A stretch of 11,002 bases of DNA. Source: Bacteroidota bacterium (lineage in GTDB: Bacteria > Bacteroidota > Bacteroidia > Chitinophagales > Chitinophagaceae). The stretch is from assembly GCA_947447835.1 (NCBI GenBank), contig CANFLP010000062.1, positions 1-11,002 on the forward strand. Direction: 5' to 3'. The notes beneath the pieces are model-generated. The model did not search any database and was not told the DNA's origin. It saw only the letters and a program-made list of their open reading frames with translations. Below, piece after piece: positions 1 through 7,081 of the stretch. Positions within the stretch are counted from its first letter, which is position 1; the number at the start of each line of letters is the position of its first letter. A program made the translations under genes and the position numbers.

Positions 1-35
1 AATATGTTTAAATACACCTAGATCAATTGATATAA

Positions 36-69
36 ACGAAAAAAGCGCCTAGAGATTGCTCTAGACGCT
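36..69 (-). terminator. Rho-independent terminator of fabD
   Basis: An 11-position stem (44-54 against 59-69) has ten pairs and one C·A mismatch and closes a 4-base ATTG loop. Read on the minus strand it is followed by a T-rich run, the complement of the A-run at 39-44. It lies 30 bases past the fabD stop codon, as expected for an intrinsic terminator of that gene. The remaining bases 1-35 show no gene. Confidence 0.85.
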
Positions 70-98
70 AGTAAATTTTGAAAGTTGTTGTCGTATTT

Positions 99-992
99 TT
101 AGTTTACACCATCAACAACGGCTTCTTTATATATTTTTTGTACTAAACCTTGTAAAACTTTGCCTGGACCAACCTCTGTAAATGCAGTTGCACCGTCGGC
201 CACCATTGTTTGAACAGTCTGTGTCCACTTTACTGCACCGGTTAATTGTGCTATTAAATTTTCTTGAATTTCAGCCGGATTGGTTACTGCTTTTGCTACC
301 ACATTTTGGTAAACGGGGCAAATTGGGGTGTTAAAAGTGGTTGCTTTTATGGCTGCTGCTAATTCAATTTTAGCAGGCTCCATTAATGGTGAGTGGAACG
401 CTCCCCCAACTGGTAACACTAATGCTCTTTTTGCACCAGCCGCTTTCATTTGCTCACATGCAATTTCAATTCCTTTTATTGAACCCGATATTACTAATTG
501 TCCTGGACAGTTATAATTTGCTGCAACTACTACTTCTCCAGATTCTGAAGACACCGAAGCACATACTTCTTCTACTTTTTCATCAGCTAATGCCAATACC
601 GCCGCCATTGTTGATGGCTGAATTTCACAAGCCGCTTGCATTGCTTTTGCTCGTATACTCACTAAACGAAGTGCATCTTCAAAACTCAAAGTCTTATTTG
701 CAACCAATGCACTAAACTCTCCTAGTGAATGCCCCGCTACCATATCTGGCACAACTTGTGGCATAGTTAAATAGGCAATTACAGAATGTATAAAGACTGC
801 AGGCTGTGTTACATTAGTTTGCTTTAATTGCTCATCAGTTCCTTCAAACATGATATCACTAATACGAAAGCCTAAAATTTCATTGGCTTTTTCAAATAAA
901 GCTTTTGCTGCTTCATTTTGTTCGTACAAGTTTTTACCCATTCCAGAAAACTGGCTTCCTTGTCCAGGAAATACATAAGCGTGTTTTGACAT
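99..992 (-). CDS. fabD: Malonyl-CoA:ACP transacylase FabD
   Basis: FabD moves malonyl from CoA to acyl carrier protein, making the extender unit for type II fatty acid synthesis in the cytoplasm. With the start at 992 the protein has 297 residues, a normal length for the family. The N-terminal YVFPGQGSQ (oxyanion-hole Gln11), the nucleophile elbow GHSLG with catalytic Ser89, Arg114 in SIRAKAMQ (binds the malonyl carboxylate) and catalytic His200 in GAFHS are all present, as is the late EVGPGKVL segment. The frame is open to an ATG at 1025, but the start giving MSKHAYVFPGQGSQ matches family N-termini, and a possible -7 promoter box lies just upstream of it. The next minus-strand gene upstream (the secreted protein) stops at 1058, with no hairpin between, so read-through is possible. 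Identification is secure; the exact start is less so. Confidence 0.96.
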   Translation of the reverse strand: MSKHAYVFPGQGSQFSGMGKNLYEQNEAAKALFEKANEILGFRISDIMFEGTDEQLKQTNVTQPAVFIHSVIAYLTMPQVVPDMVAGHSLGEFSALVANKTLSFEDALRLVSIRAKAMQAACEIQPSTMAAVLALADEKVEEVCASVSSESGEVVVAANYNCPGQLVISGSIKGIEIACEQMKAAGAKRALVLPVGGAFHSPLMEPAKIELAAAIKATTFNTPICPVYQNVVAKAVTNPAEIQENLIAQLTGAVKWTQTVQTMVADGATAFTEVGPGKVLQGLVQKIYKEAVVDGVN

Positions 993-1006
993 ATCATTCA
1001 TTTTGC

Positions 1007-1040
1007 CAAAAATATATAAAATCATTTAAATCATACACAA
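1007..1040 (-). promoter_or_regulatory. Possible Bacteroidetes-type promoter of fabD
   Basis: On the minus strand a perfect TAnnTTTG box (TATTTTTG, 1014 to 1007) lies 14 bases before the ATG at 992. A TTG trinucleotide (1040 to 1038) sits 23 bases upstream of it, at the long end of the spacing known for Bacteroidetes -33/-7 promoters. The region is AT-rich, so a chance match is possible. If real, transcription would start close to 1000, which favours the ATG at 992 over those at 1001 and 1025. Confidence 0.35.
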
Positions 1041-1057
1041 CTTATAATATCTACCCA

Positions 1058-4000
1058 TTAATTAACCTTTACCAATCTCACAACCTTTCGTTGATCATTT
1101 TGTATTATTTGCAAATAATAGATTCCTGCTCTAAAGCTTTGACCAATTTGAATTGCAGCATTTGGCATTAGATTAGTACGAGACTCAACAACATTTGCTG
1201 ATGCATCTTGGATAATCATTGAATACGGTGTGTCAAATTTGCTTGCAACTTTAATGGTAAAGCTATATGAACTCGGATTTGGTGCTACCGTTACTGTAAG
1301 ACCTTCTGCTACAGGAATTGATTCTTCAGTAACAGTTTCAGTTGTTAAATCAGAAGTACCAAATGGAGAGATGAAAGGATTTACAGATACAGTCGCAGCT
1401 ATAGGTTGGTTGCTCCACTTAATATTTTTTCCTTTTGAAATTATTTTATTGGCAATAAAAAATCCAGACATATTTACAAAGTCAGTTCCCAAGTTGGCGT
1501 ACTTTTCTTCATCATCTTCTAAAGTAGAGTTGCTCTTTTTATCTTTACCATATTCACCATATGCATATCCACCAGTTATATTCAAAGTAGCATTAGGAGC
1601 AAATACATTGGCATTAAAATTAGTTTTACCACCTTTTACAAAAAATCCATAATCATCTTCATTTTCCTTATTTGTAGTGGTTGTTGCAGAACCATAATAG
1701 AATGTAACTTTTTTAGCAGTAGGGTTAAACCATACATTACTACCAATATTCACTTTATCGCTTACATTTATTTTTACATCATGAGTAAATCTAATAACAG
1801 TTGATCCATTAATTGGACCTTTTACTATTTGAAGATCTTTAATATAAATTTCACTAACCAAGGGATCAAAAGTCACATCAGCTCCTTGTTCTATTTTTAA
1901 CGTGCCGAAAGCGTTACCAGTCAATGTTGTGATAGTTCCTTTTTGTAAAGTTAAATTTCTATAACTATCTTTTAATGTCTGAGGATCAGTCGTCTTTATA
2001 TTCTTTGCTTCCTCTTTAGTATTTATATAATTTCCTGAATATTTAGTAGAAACAAGAGGTGTAGGCATATTAGTTGGATCTATACTCACGTTGCTTTTGA
2101 AAAATTTCTTTACATTTGACAAACTCAAGTAAGATGGAATATCAAAAGGAACTTGAATAAATGCGCCATCCTCTTTTACTATCAAATCACTTTTTACTTT
2201 GAATTTCGAGGTCTTGTTATTATATGGATTAATAATACCTGCGGCACCTTTTTCAATAATATTATTGTCACCTAGATCTAATACATTGTATGCAAGTAAT
2301 GTATAACTACTATTAACATGTGTTCTATCGTAAATATATTGAGTAATTAAATTGTCAAAATTAAGTGGTTCAATATTATCGTCATTAGCAGAAGATTCCA
2401 TTACGTAATTCGCAGGGATACTTGATGTTTCATCATTTCCTTCTCCATCTGTCATATTTGAACTAGATGCTATTGATGGATTGCTCATTGATGAAGGTGA
2501 GTATCCAGTAGGTGCTATAGTAGCAGCATTCGAAACCGCACTCAAACAACCTTTTCCATCTCTTACTTGAACAGTATAAATACCATTATTAGAACTCAAA
2601 TTAAGTGTGTAAGTATTATCTGAATTAGTTGGTGTTAATGCCTTAGATATATCATTATCCCAATACCAGTAATATGTATATTTCGTTGGATCAAAATTCA
2701 ATGTTGGAACAGTTGCAGTTAATATAATATTTGCAGAAAAATTATTTCCATTGTCACTCGCAACTAATTTTGGTGTTTCTGGTGTTGGATTAACTGTTAC
2801 AGTAAATGTTCCTGCAGCACCATCACAACCATTTGCAGTAGGTGTCACCAAAAATGTTCCAGATACTGGTGAACTTGTTGAGTTAGTTAATGTAACGCTA
2901 GAAATATCTCCACTTCCGCCAGCTCCAATACCAATTGATGTTTGACTATTTGTCCATGTATAACTCGTTCCACTTACTGTACCTGAAAAATTAATTATAT
3001 CCGAAGCAGTTAAATTACATTTTACTTGTGTTGTAACTGCTTCAACCGTTGGTGTTGGATTAACTGTTACAGTAAATGTTCCTGCAGCACCAACACAACT
3101 ATTTGCAGTAGGCGTCACCGAAAACTTTCCAGATACTGGTGAACTTGTTGAGTTAGTTAATTGAACACTAGAAATATTTCCACTTCCACTCTCTACTATA
3201 CCTATTGATGTATTACTATTAGTCCATGCATAACTCGTTCCACTTACTGTGCCTGAAAAATTAATTATATCCGAAGCAGTCAAATTACATTTTACTTGTG
3301 ATGTAACAGCATCTACCGTTGGTGTCGGATTAACTGTTACAGATGCAGTTCCACTTACCGTATTTGAACAAGCAGTAGCGCTTGATTCCTTAACCCAATT
3401 TAATACATAAGAATAGTTACCAGCAACATTTGTTGGAACAGAAACTGTTGCAGTGTTTTCAGTTGATGTAATCGTTTGACTTGCACCTCCATTTAATGTA
3501 TAACTAAAAACATATGGTGCAGTAGCACCAGCGCCTGTAAATGTAATTGAAGGGGTACTACTATTTTGACAAATTACTATTGATCCAGAGATACTTGCAG
3601 TTGGTAATGCATTAACGGTAATAGTTCCAGTAGTTGTTACTGAACCTGTCCCACCTGTTAATGAAATTGTATATGTGAATGTACCTAATACTGTTGATGT
3701 ACCTGATAATGTTAATACTTTTTGATCAGAAAAATTATATTCCACCCCACTTGGCAAACCACTGACAATGACTCCAGTTGCTCCAGTTGTTGAATAAGTA
3801 TTACTAGCAATTGATGTACCAAGACATACTACTTGATTCTTTGATCCTGATGTAAGTGTAATTGTATTGTCTGGCTTTGTTTCAGTTGGGGCATTTTCAT
3901 GTGTATCATTGAAATCTGCATTTGACCCATTGTCTTCCAATTTCTCTGCATTTTCAGGTTTATGCAAAACAACAAATGTTACTTTAGTATTTTTAGTGGT

Positions 4001-4630
4001 TTTTTCTTGTTTGATTTCTTCAAATAAATCATTGTTGGCTGAATATCCATCATAATTTGTCAAACTAAATTTTAGATAAAATCCATTATTGTCATCTTTA
4101 CTAGAAATATCAAAGGCAGATTCATTGTCAATTTTAATTGAAACCTTAGCTGCTTCTAATGCATTAATAGTATTAGTATGAAACCTATCTTTAGCATCTT
4201 TTTTAGTAAAATCAATTTGAACATAAGGAGGATAAGTTATTTCTACATTTTTAACTGTAACCAATTGTGTCAATGTTGTAGTATTACTTCTACTATTTTC
4301 TATTTTGGTTTTAGAGTAAGTAACTGTATAAATACCTGTTCCTAAATTTGTATAAAGTGAACCATTCTCATATGTAATGGTATAAGTACCAGAAGGGTTA
4401 CTTGATTGTATTGTCCTACTATAACCAGCAATCGTTGAAGAATTTGTCAACTCCACTTTAACTGGCAAGTTATTAGTAGTATATACAGTAATATTCTTAA
4501 TAGAAGGCCCATCGTCTACAGTATTAGCCCCTCCTCCCTTTGCAGCACTTACCGTTGAAAAACTTGCTAAAACAAGCAAAGAACACGTTAAAATATTAAC
4601 ACATGTGTTTTGTAAAATAGTCTTCATCAT
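1058..4630 (-). CDS. Secreted multidomain Ig/PKD-like repeat protein with T9SS sorting domain
   Basis: This 1190-residue protein is probably exported and attached to, or released from, the cell surface; its ligand is unknown. Residues 1-29 form a Sec signal peptide with likely cleavage after VSA. Residues 43-225 are beta-rich without a family I can name, followed by an acidic linker (226-256). Residues 257-437 look like two PKD/Ig-like modules, 438-527 and 528-617 are near-identical 90-residue modules each ending TVTVNPTP, and 618-707 is another Ig-like module. After a Ser/Asn-rich linker, 755-1075 is a beta-rich domain with FAPNATLNITGG and GFFIANKI segments, resembling DUF7305-like/choice-of-anchor beta-solenoids (tentative). 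Residues 1111-1190 are a T9SS type A tail (VAPNPSSYSFTIKV, then GIYYLQI and a basic end). Met1 and Met2 are both possible starts. The architecture suggests an adhesin or matrix protein; no catalytic motif was seen. Confidence 0.88.
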   Translation of the reverse strand: MMKTILQNTCVNILTCSLLVLASFSTVSAAKGGGANTVDDGPSIKNITVYTTNNLPVKVELTNSSTIAGYSRTIQSSNPSGTYTITYENGSLYTNLGTGIYTVTYSKTKIENSRSNTTTLTQLVTVKNVEITYPPYVQIDFTKKDAKDRFHTNTINALEAAKVSIKIDNESAFDISSKDDNNGFYLKFSLTNYDGYSANNDLFEEIKQEKTTKNTKVTFVVLHKPENAEKLEDNGSNADFNDTHENAPTETKPDNTITLTSGSKNQVVCLGTSIASNTYSTTGATGVIVSGLPSGVEYNFSDQKVLTLSGTSTVLGTFTYTISLTGGTGSVTTTGTITVNALPTASISGSIVICQNSSTPSITFTGAGATAPYVFSYTLNGGASQTITSTENTATVSVPTNVAGNYSYVLNWVKESSATACSNTVSGTASVTVNPTPTVDAVTSQVKCNLTASDIINFSGTVSGTSYAWTNSNTSIGIVESGSGNISSVQLTNSTSSPVSGKFSVTPTANSCVGAAGTFTVTVNPTPTVEAVTTQVKCNLTASDIINFSGTVSGTSYTWTNSQTSIGIGAGGSGDISSVTLTNSTSSPVSGTFLVTPTANGCDGAAGTFTVTVNPTPETPKLVASDNGNNFSANIILTATVPTLNFDPTKYTYYWYWDNDISKALTPTNSDNTYTLNLSSNNGIYTVQVRDGKGCLSAVSNAATIAPTGYSPSSMSNPSIASSSNMTDGEGNDETSSIPANYVMESSANDDNIEPLNFDNLITQYIYDRTHVNSSYTLLAYNVLDLGDNNIIEKGAAGIINPYNNKTSKFKVKSDLIVKEDGAFIQVPFDIPSYLSLSNVKKFFKSNVSIDPTNMPTPLVSTKYSGNYINTKEEAKNIKTTDPQTLKDSYRNLTLQKGTITTLTGNAFGTLKIEQGADVTFDPLVSEIYIKDLQIVKGPINGSTVIRFTHDVKINVSDKVNIGSNVWFNPTAKKVTFYYGSATTTTNKENEDDYGFFVKGGKTNFNANVFAPNATLNITGGYAYGEYGKDKKSNSTLEDDEEKYANLGTDFVNMSGFFIANKIISKGKNIKWSNQPIAATVSVNPFISPFGTSDLTTETVTEESIPVAEGLTVTVAPNPSSYSFTIKVASKFDTPYSMIIQDASANVVESRTNLMPNAAIQIGQSFRAGIYYLQIIQNDQRKVVRLVKVN
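2781..3320 (-). repeat. Two-unit 270-bp tandem repeat encoding 90-residue modules
   Basis: Units 2781-3050 and 3051-3320 align end to end without a gap. I count 27 differences in 270 positions, so about 90% identity, giving 13 amino acid changes in 90. Each unit encodes one PKD/Ig-like module from TV(D/E)AVT to NPTP. The first 22 bases of the pattern recur at 3321, marking the end of the preceding module, but similarity then stops. The differences are concentrated in the middle of the unit, around the loop encoding IGIVESGSG or IGIGAGGSG. Confidence 0.93.
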
Positions 4631-4795
4631 CGAGATCGAATTATAGGTTTAGATTATTAATCGAACGCTAAATTCATTGCAAATTGCCTTAGAACCTTAA
4701 AATGCGTGTCAATACTAAATTTATTCAGTGTAATTTATGGAGTCATTGATATTCATTATATTTAAATATTAGGTATTATTATATATCTTAATAAA

Positions 4796-4811
4796 TATGA
4801 CCTAGGTCATA
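4796..4811. promoter_or_regulatory. 16-bp perfect palindrome, possible operator
   Basis: TATGACCTAGGTCATA reads the same on both strands. It lies in the 265-bp gap upstream of the secreted-protein gene (165 bases before its start) and directly adjoins the T-tract of the terminator of the upstream orphan gene. It could be a binding site for a dimeric regulator of the secreted-protein gene. No recognised regulator motif is claimed. The rest of 4631-4795 is AT-rich and shows no clear perfect -7 box. Confidence 0.35.
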
Positions 4812-4838
4812 AAAAAAGGTGAAGCTTTCGCCTCACCT
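4811..4838 (-). terminator. Intrinsic terminator of the 107-residue orphan gene
   Basis: The hairpin 4817-4838 pairs AGGTGA with TCACCT, has one A·C mismatch, then two further GC pairs around a TTTC loop. On the minus strand it is followed by seven T (complement of 4811-4817). It sits 58 bases past the stop of the orphan gene. Its sequence is closely related to the folE terminator at 5381-5407. Confidence 0.85.
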
Positions 4839-4895
4839 ACACCCCATCTATAAAAAACTAATCCATCAACAAAACTATAAGTAGAACAAGCAATG

Positions 4896-5219
4896 TTAGT
4901 TTAAACAATATTTTTTTAGGTTAAATGACTTTCTAATAAATCCCATTTTAAGATCCTTCCAATATTCGTCAGTGATTCTTACAAATTGATTAGAGCTATT
5001 ATAAATTACAGTCAACTTAGTTGTTCTGTTTTCTAAATAAACAATTTTACCGTCCTCTAAGGTTTGGATTTCCAATTGCCAACCAGGTAATTTATTGCCC
5101 AATTCCTCCAGTTTATACGTATGTAAACGATGCATTGGTTCCATTGTGTTGTGGTCACGCATTAGTATACCCTGCATGTTCATCAAGAACTCATTGAATT
5201 TATATTTCAATTTGGTCAT
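4896..5219 (-). CDS. Hypothetical 107-residue cytosolic protein
   Basis: I do not recognise this protein. The frame is open to an ATG at 5276, but the extra N-terminal 19 residues (MIHCELITY...) look like translated leader. The ATG at 5219, giving MTKLKYKFNEF, is the more likely start. The product has no signal peptide, no membrane segment and no cysteine cluster. Roughly the first 40 residues look helical (NEFLMNMQGIL, RLHTYKLEELG). The middle looks like beta strands and turns (WQLEIQTLEDGKIVYLEN, then KLTVIYNSSNQFVRI), and the end is basic. It stands alone between two terminators on the minus strand, so it is probably its own transcription unit. Balanced composition and a good terminator argue that it is a real gene. 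No function is proposed. Confidence 0.65.
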   Translation of the reverse strand: MTKLKYKFNEFLMNMQGILMRDHNTMEPMHRLHTYKLEELGNKLPGWQLEIQTLEDGKIVYLENRTTKLTVIYNSSNQFVRITDEYWKDLKMGFIRKSFNLKKYCLN

Positions 5220-5380
5220 AATAGCCTGGTTTTGATTATTCACGATACAATATGTTATTAATTCACAATGTATCAAAATATTCGAAGTAAATCTATAGAC
5301 ACATATCGTAAAACATTATGATACTTTGTAATGAAACGTAATATATAGTTTAATATTACTTAATATGAATAAGTATGCAT

Positions 5381-5407
5381 AAAAAAGGTGGAGCTTTCAC
5401 TCCACCT
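5381..5407 (-). terminator. Intrinsic terminator of folE
   Basis: A perfect 8-bp stem (AGGTGGAG against CTCCACCT, 5386-5407) with a 6-base loop is followed on the minus strand by six T (complement of 5381-5386). It lies 43 bases beyond the folE stop. It differs from the terminator at 4811-4838 at only 4 of 22 hairpin positions. The stretch 5220-5380 between this terminator and the orphan gene is AT-rich, with no gene seen; it should hold the orphan gene's promoter. Confidence 0.87.
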
Positions 5408-5449
5408 AAATTGTACTAAACTAACCCATTCACTATGAACTAATGCGTT

Positions 5450-6163
5450 TTAGTCATTTATTTCGATGTATTTCAAAAATTCCATCTTTGTCTGTTCTTC
5501 TTGAAACTTGCCTCCAAAAAAAGTAGTGATTGTATTTGAGCTATCATCCTTAACTCCGCGACTTGATACACATAAATGTTTAGCATCCATCATAATGGCA
5601 ACATCTTGTGTTTGCAATACGGTTTGCAATGCTTTACCCACTTGCATGGTTAAACGCTCTTGTACTTGTGGACGCTTTGAAAAATATTCTACCAATCGGT
5701 TTAACTTACTTAAACCAATTACCTTACCGCTACTAATATAGGCAACATGTGCTTTACCAAAGAAAGGCACAAAGTGATGCTCACAATTCGTATAAAAATT
5801 AATATTTTTTTCTACCAACATTTCATTGTACTGAAATTTATTTTCAAACAAAGTCATGCTTGGCATATTCGCAGGATTCAACCCTTGGAATAATTCTTTT
5901 ACATACATTTTTGCAACACGTAATGGCGTACCTCTTAAACTATCATCACGTAAATCCATACCCAATATTTCCATGATAGCTTTAAAATGTGGCTCAATGG
6001 CAGCAATCTTTTCTTCATCTGATTTCTCAAATGCATCCGCGCGCAATGGCGTATCCACTGAGCTTGCCTTATGTTGGTCACCCATTTCTTCAATTAATAA
6101 ATTGTCTATCGCTAACTTATTTTCATTAAGCGGGATAGTCGACAAAGTTTCTTTCTGTTTCAT
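5450..6163 (-). CDS. folE: GTP cyclohydrolase I
   Basis: FolE converts GTP to 7,8-dihydroneopterin triphosphate, the entry step to folate, tetrahydropterins and 7-deazaguanines. The 237-residue protein has the whole catalytic domain (about 50-237). The zinc ligands of the E. coli enzyme (Cys110, His113, Cys181) correspond to Cys127 and His130 in NCEHHFVPF and Cys198 in KHLCVSSRGV, and the active-site His112 to His129. The segment VIGLSKLNRLVEYFSKRPQVQERLT is cut here to its core GLSKLNRL and RPQVQERLT, both typical. The N-terminal 50 residues are a longer extension than in E. coli. The start at 6163 overlaps the upstream PTPS-family gene by 38 nt; the next ATG (6085) would remove the overlap, but EEMGDQH upstream of TPLR looks like conserved family sequence. 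No Shine-Dalgarno is visible. Confidence 0.97.
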   Translation of the reverse strand: MKQKETLSTIPLNENKLAIDNLLIEEMGDQHKASSVDTPLRADAFEKSDEEKIAAIEPHFKAIMEILGMDLRDDSLRGTPLRVAKMYVKELFQGLNPANMPSMTLFENKFQYNEMLVEKNINFYTNCEHHFVPFFGKAHVAYISSGKVIGLSKLNRLVEYFSKRPQVQERLTMQVGKALQTVLQTQDVAIMMDAKHLCVSSRGVKDDSSNTITTFFGGKFQEEQTKMEFLKYIEIND

Positions 6164-6539
6164 ACAGACGAATTTTTAAATCAAGTGATTCAGATAATCT
6201 TGGTCTTATTAAATTATAAATCACAATTGCAATATTCTCGGCAGTTGGATTTAACTTATTAAAAACCTCGGTATCTAAGTTTAAATTTTTGTGATCAAAC
6301 CTACTCTTCACTTCTTCCTCTACTATTGTGCTTAAGTCCTTAGTGTTTATTACAAATCCGGTTATTGGATCTGGCACTCCAGTTACTTGCACTACTAACT
6401 CATAGTTGTGACCATGATAATTTGGGTTTGCACAGGCTCCAAAAACTTGCTTGTTTTTTTCGTCCGTCCAATCGGCACAAAACAAACGGTGCGCAGCATT
6501 AAAATGCTCTTTTCTAAATACTGCTACTTTTTGATTCAT
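6126..6539 (-). CDS. 6-pyruvoyl-tetrahydropterin synthase/QueD-family protein, copy 1
   Basis: Family members are zinc enzymes acting on dihydroneopterin triphosphate, making 6-pyruvoyl-tetrahydropterin (PTPS) or 6-carboxy-tetrahydropterin (QueD, queuosine route). The 137-residue protein has zinc ligands His17 (FNAAHR), His42 and His44 (HGHNY), catalytic Cys36, the Asp82-His83 pair in FDHKNLN, and Glu127 in YETERNF, which anchors the pterin ring in rat PTPS. The spacing Cys-X5-HGH (CANPNYHGH) matches animal PTPS, whereas E. coli QueD has Cys-X3-HGH. The gene runs into folE with a 38-nt overlap, so the product and its substrate-supplying enzyme are probably made together. I cannot decide between a tetrahydropterin and a queuosine role from sequence alone, so no symbol is given. 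Confidence 0.93.
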   Translation of the reverse strand: MNQKVAVFRKEHFNAAHRLFCADWTDEKNKQVFGACANPNYHGHNYELVVQVTGVPDPITGFVINTKDLSTIVEEEVKSRFDHKNLNLDTEVFNKLNPTAENIAIVIYNLIRPRLSESLDLKIRLYETERNFVDYPA

Positions 6540-6595
6540 GCTTCCAAATTAAGAGGATAAAGTTACAATAATAATAACGCGGCAGAAGCTAGATT

Positions 6596-6623
6596 GTTTA
6601 ATCTTTTTGTTAAAAAATTAAAC
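6596..6623. other. AT-rich hairpin between the two PTPS-family genes
   Basis: In the 105-bp gap between the paralogs an 11-pair stem with one mismatch (6596-6607 against 6612-6623) closes a TGTT loop. It is nearly all A-T pairs and lacks a following T-tract on either strand, so it is a poor terminator. It could be an RNA processing or attenuation element, or simply chance in AT-rich DNA. No good promoter box for the downstream copy was seen in the gap, which leaves read-through from the upstream copy likely. Confidence 0.25.
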
Positions 6624-6644
6624 GTTTGAGGTATTAAGTAGTAA

Positions 6645-7052
6645 TTAGCCAAAATATTCAACAAAAATGCGAGGTGTTTCGTATAATTTAATGCAATGAA
6701 GCTGTACTTCCTTAGGCAAATGAGGGGCTAATTGCTCCCAAATAGCAATGGCTAAATTTTCGGTACTACACATTTTTCCCTGCATAAAGGGCACATCTAT
6801 ATTCAAATTTTTATGGTCTAGTTCGTCTATAATGTGTTGCTTAATCATGATGCTCAACTTTTTTACATCATATAAAAAGCCAGTTTCAGGATGTGGATCA
6901 CCCTTTATAGTTACCAATAATTCATAGTTATGACCATGCCAATTTTCATTCGCACATACACCAAACACTTCTTCATTCTTTTCCTTTGACCAATTAGGAT
7001 TAGCCAATTTATGTGCTGCATTAAAATGCTCTACTCTCGTTAAATACACCAT
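6645..7052 (-). CDS. 6-pyruvoyl-tetrahydropterin synthase/QueD-family protein, copy 2
   Basis: This is a paralog of the downstream gene at 6126-6539; by eye about half the aligned residues are identical. From the ATG at 7052 it has 135 residues, beginning MVYLTRVEHFNAAHKL. Zinc ligands His14, His39 and His41, catalytic Cys33 (CANENWHGH, again Cys-X5-HGH), the Asp79-His80 pair in LDHKNLN and Glu125 in LYETPRIF are all intact, so it should be active. The ATG at 7076 would add eight residues not expected from the family and overlap a likely -7 box. It is the first gene of the minus-strand pteridine block and is divergent from mqnB. Whether the two copies form one hetero-oligomer, have split substrates or are redundant is not visible in the sequence. 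Confidence 0.92.
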   Translation of the reverse strand: MVYLTRVEHFNAAHKLANPNWSKEKNEEVFGVCANENWHGHNYELLVTIKGDPHPETGFLYDVKKLSIMIKQHIIDELDHKNLNIDVPFMQGKMCSTENLAIAIWEQLAPHLPKEVQLHCIKLYETPRIFVEYFG

Positions 7053-7073
7053 GTAGTCAAATATATTAGAGCG

Positions 7074-7081
7074 CAAAGATA
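7074..7081 (-). promoter_or_regulatory. -7 box of a likely promoter for the pteridine block
   Basis: TATCTTTG on the minus strand is a perfect TAnnTTTG. It would start transcription near 7068, about 16 bases before the ATG at 7052. A second perfect box (TATATTTG, 7065 to 7058) would start almost at the ATG and is less attractive. No TTG was found at the proper -33 distance for either, so the assignment rests on the -7 box and position. Confidence 0.4.

Noticed and set aside
22..31. 10-bp palindrome ATCAATTGAT near the left edge
   Set aside because: It is short and AT-rich, expected many times by chance, and its gene context is cut off by the window.
386..715. Plus-strand open frame opposite fabD, very rich in Leu/Pro
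   Set aside because: It is the complement of a well-supported conserved gene, with an implausible composition and no upstream signals. Other antisense frames (for example 1230-1652 and 5856-6179) were dropped for the same reason.
5220..5276. Longer version of the orphan gene starting at 5276
   Set aside because: The added residues look like translated AT-rich leader (MIHCELITYCIV), and the internal ATG at 5219 gives a more natural start.
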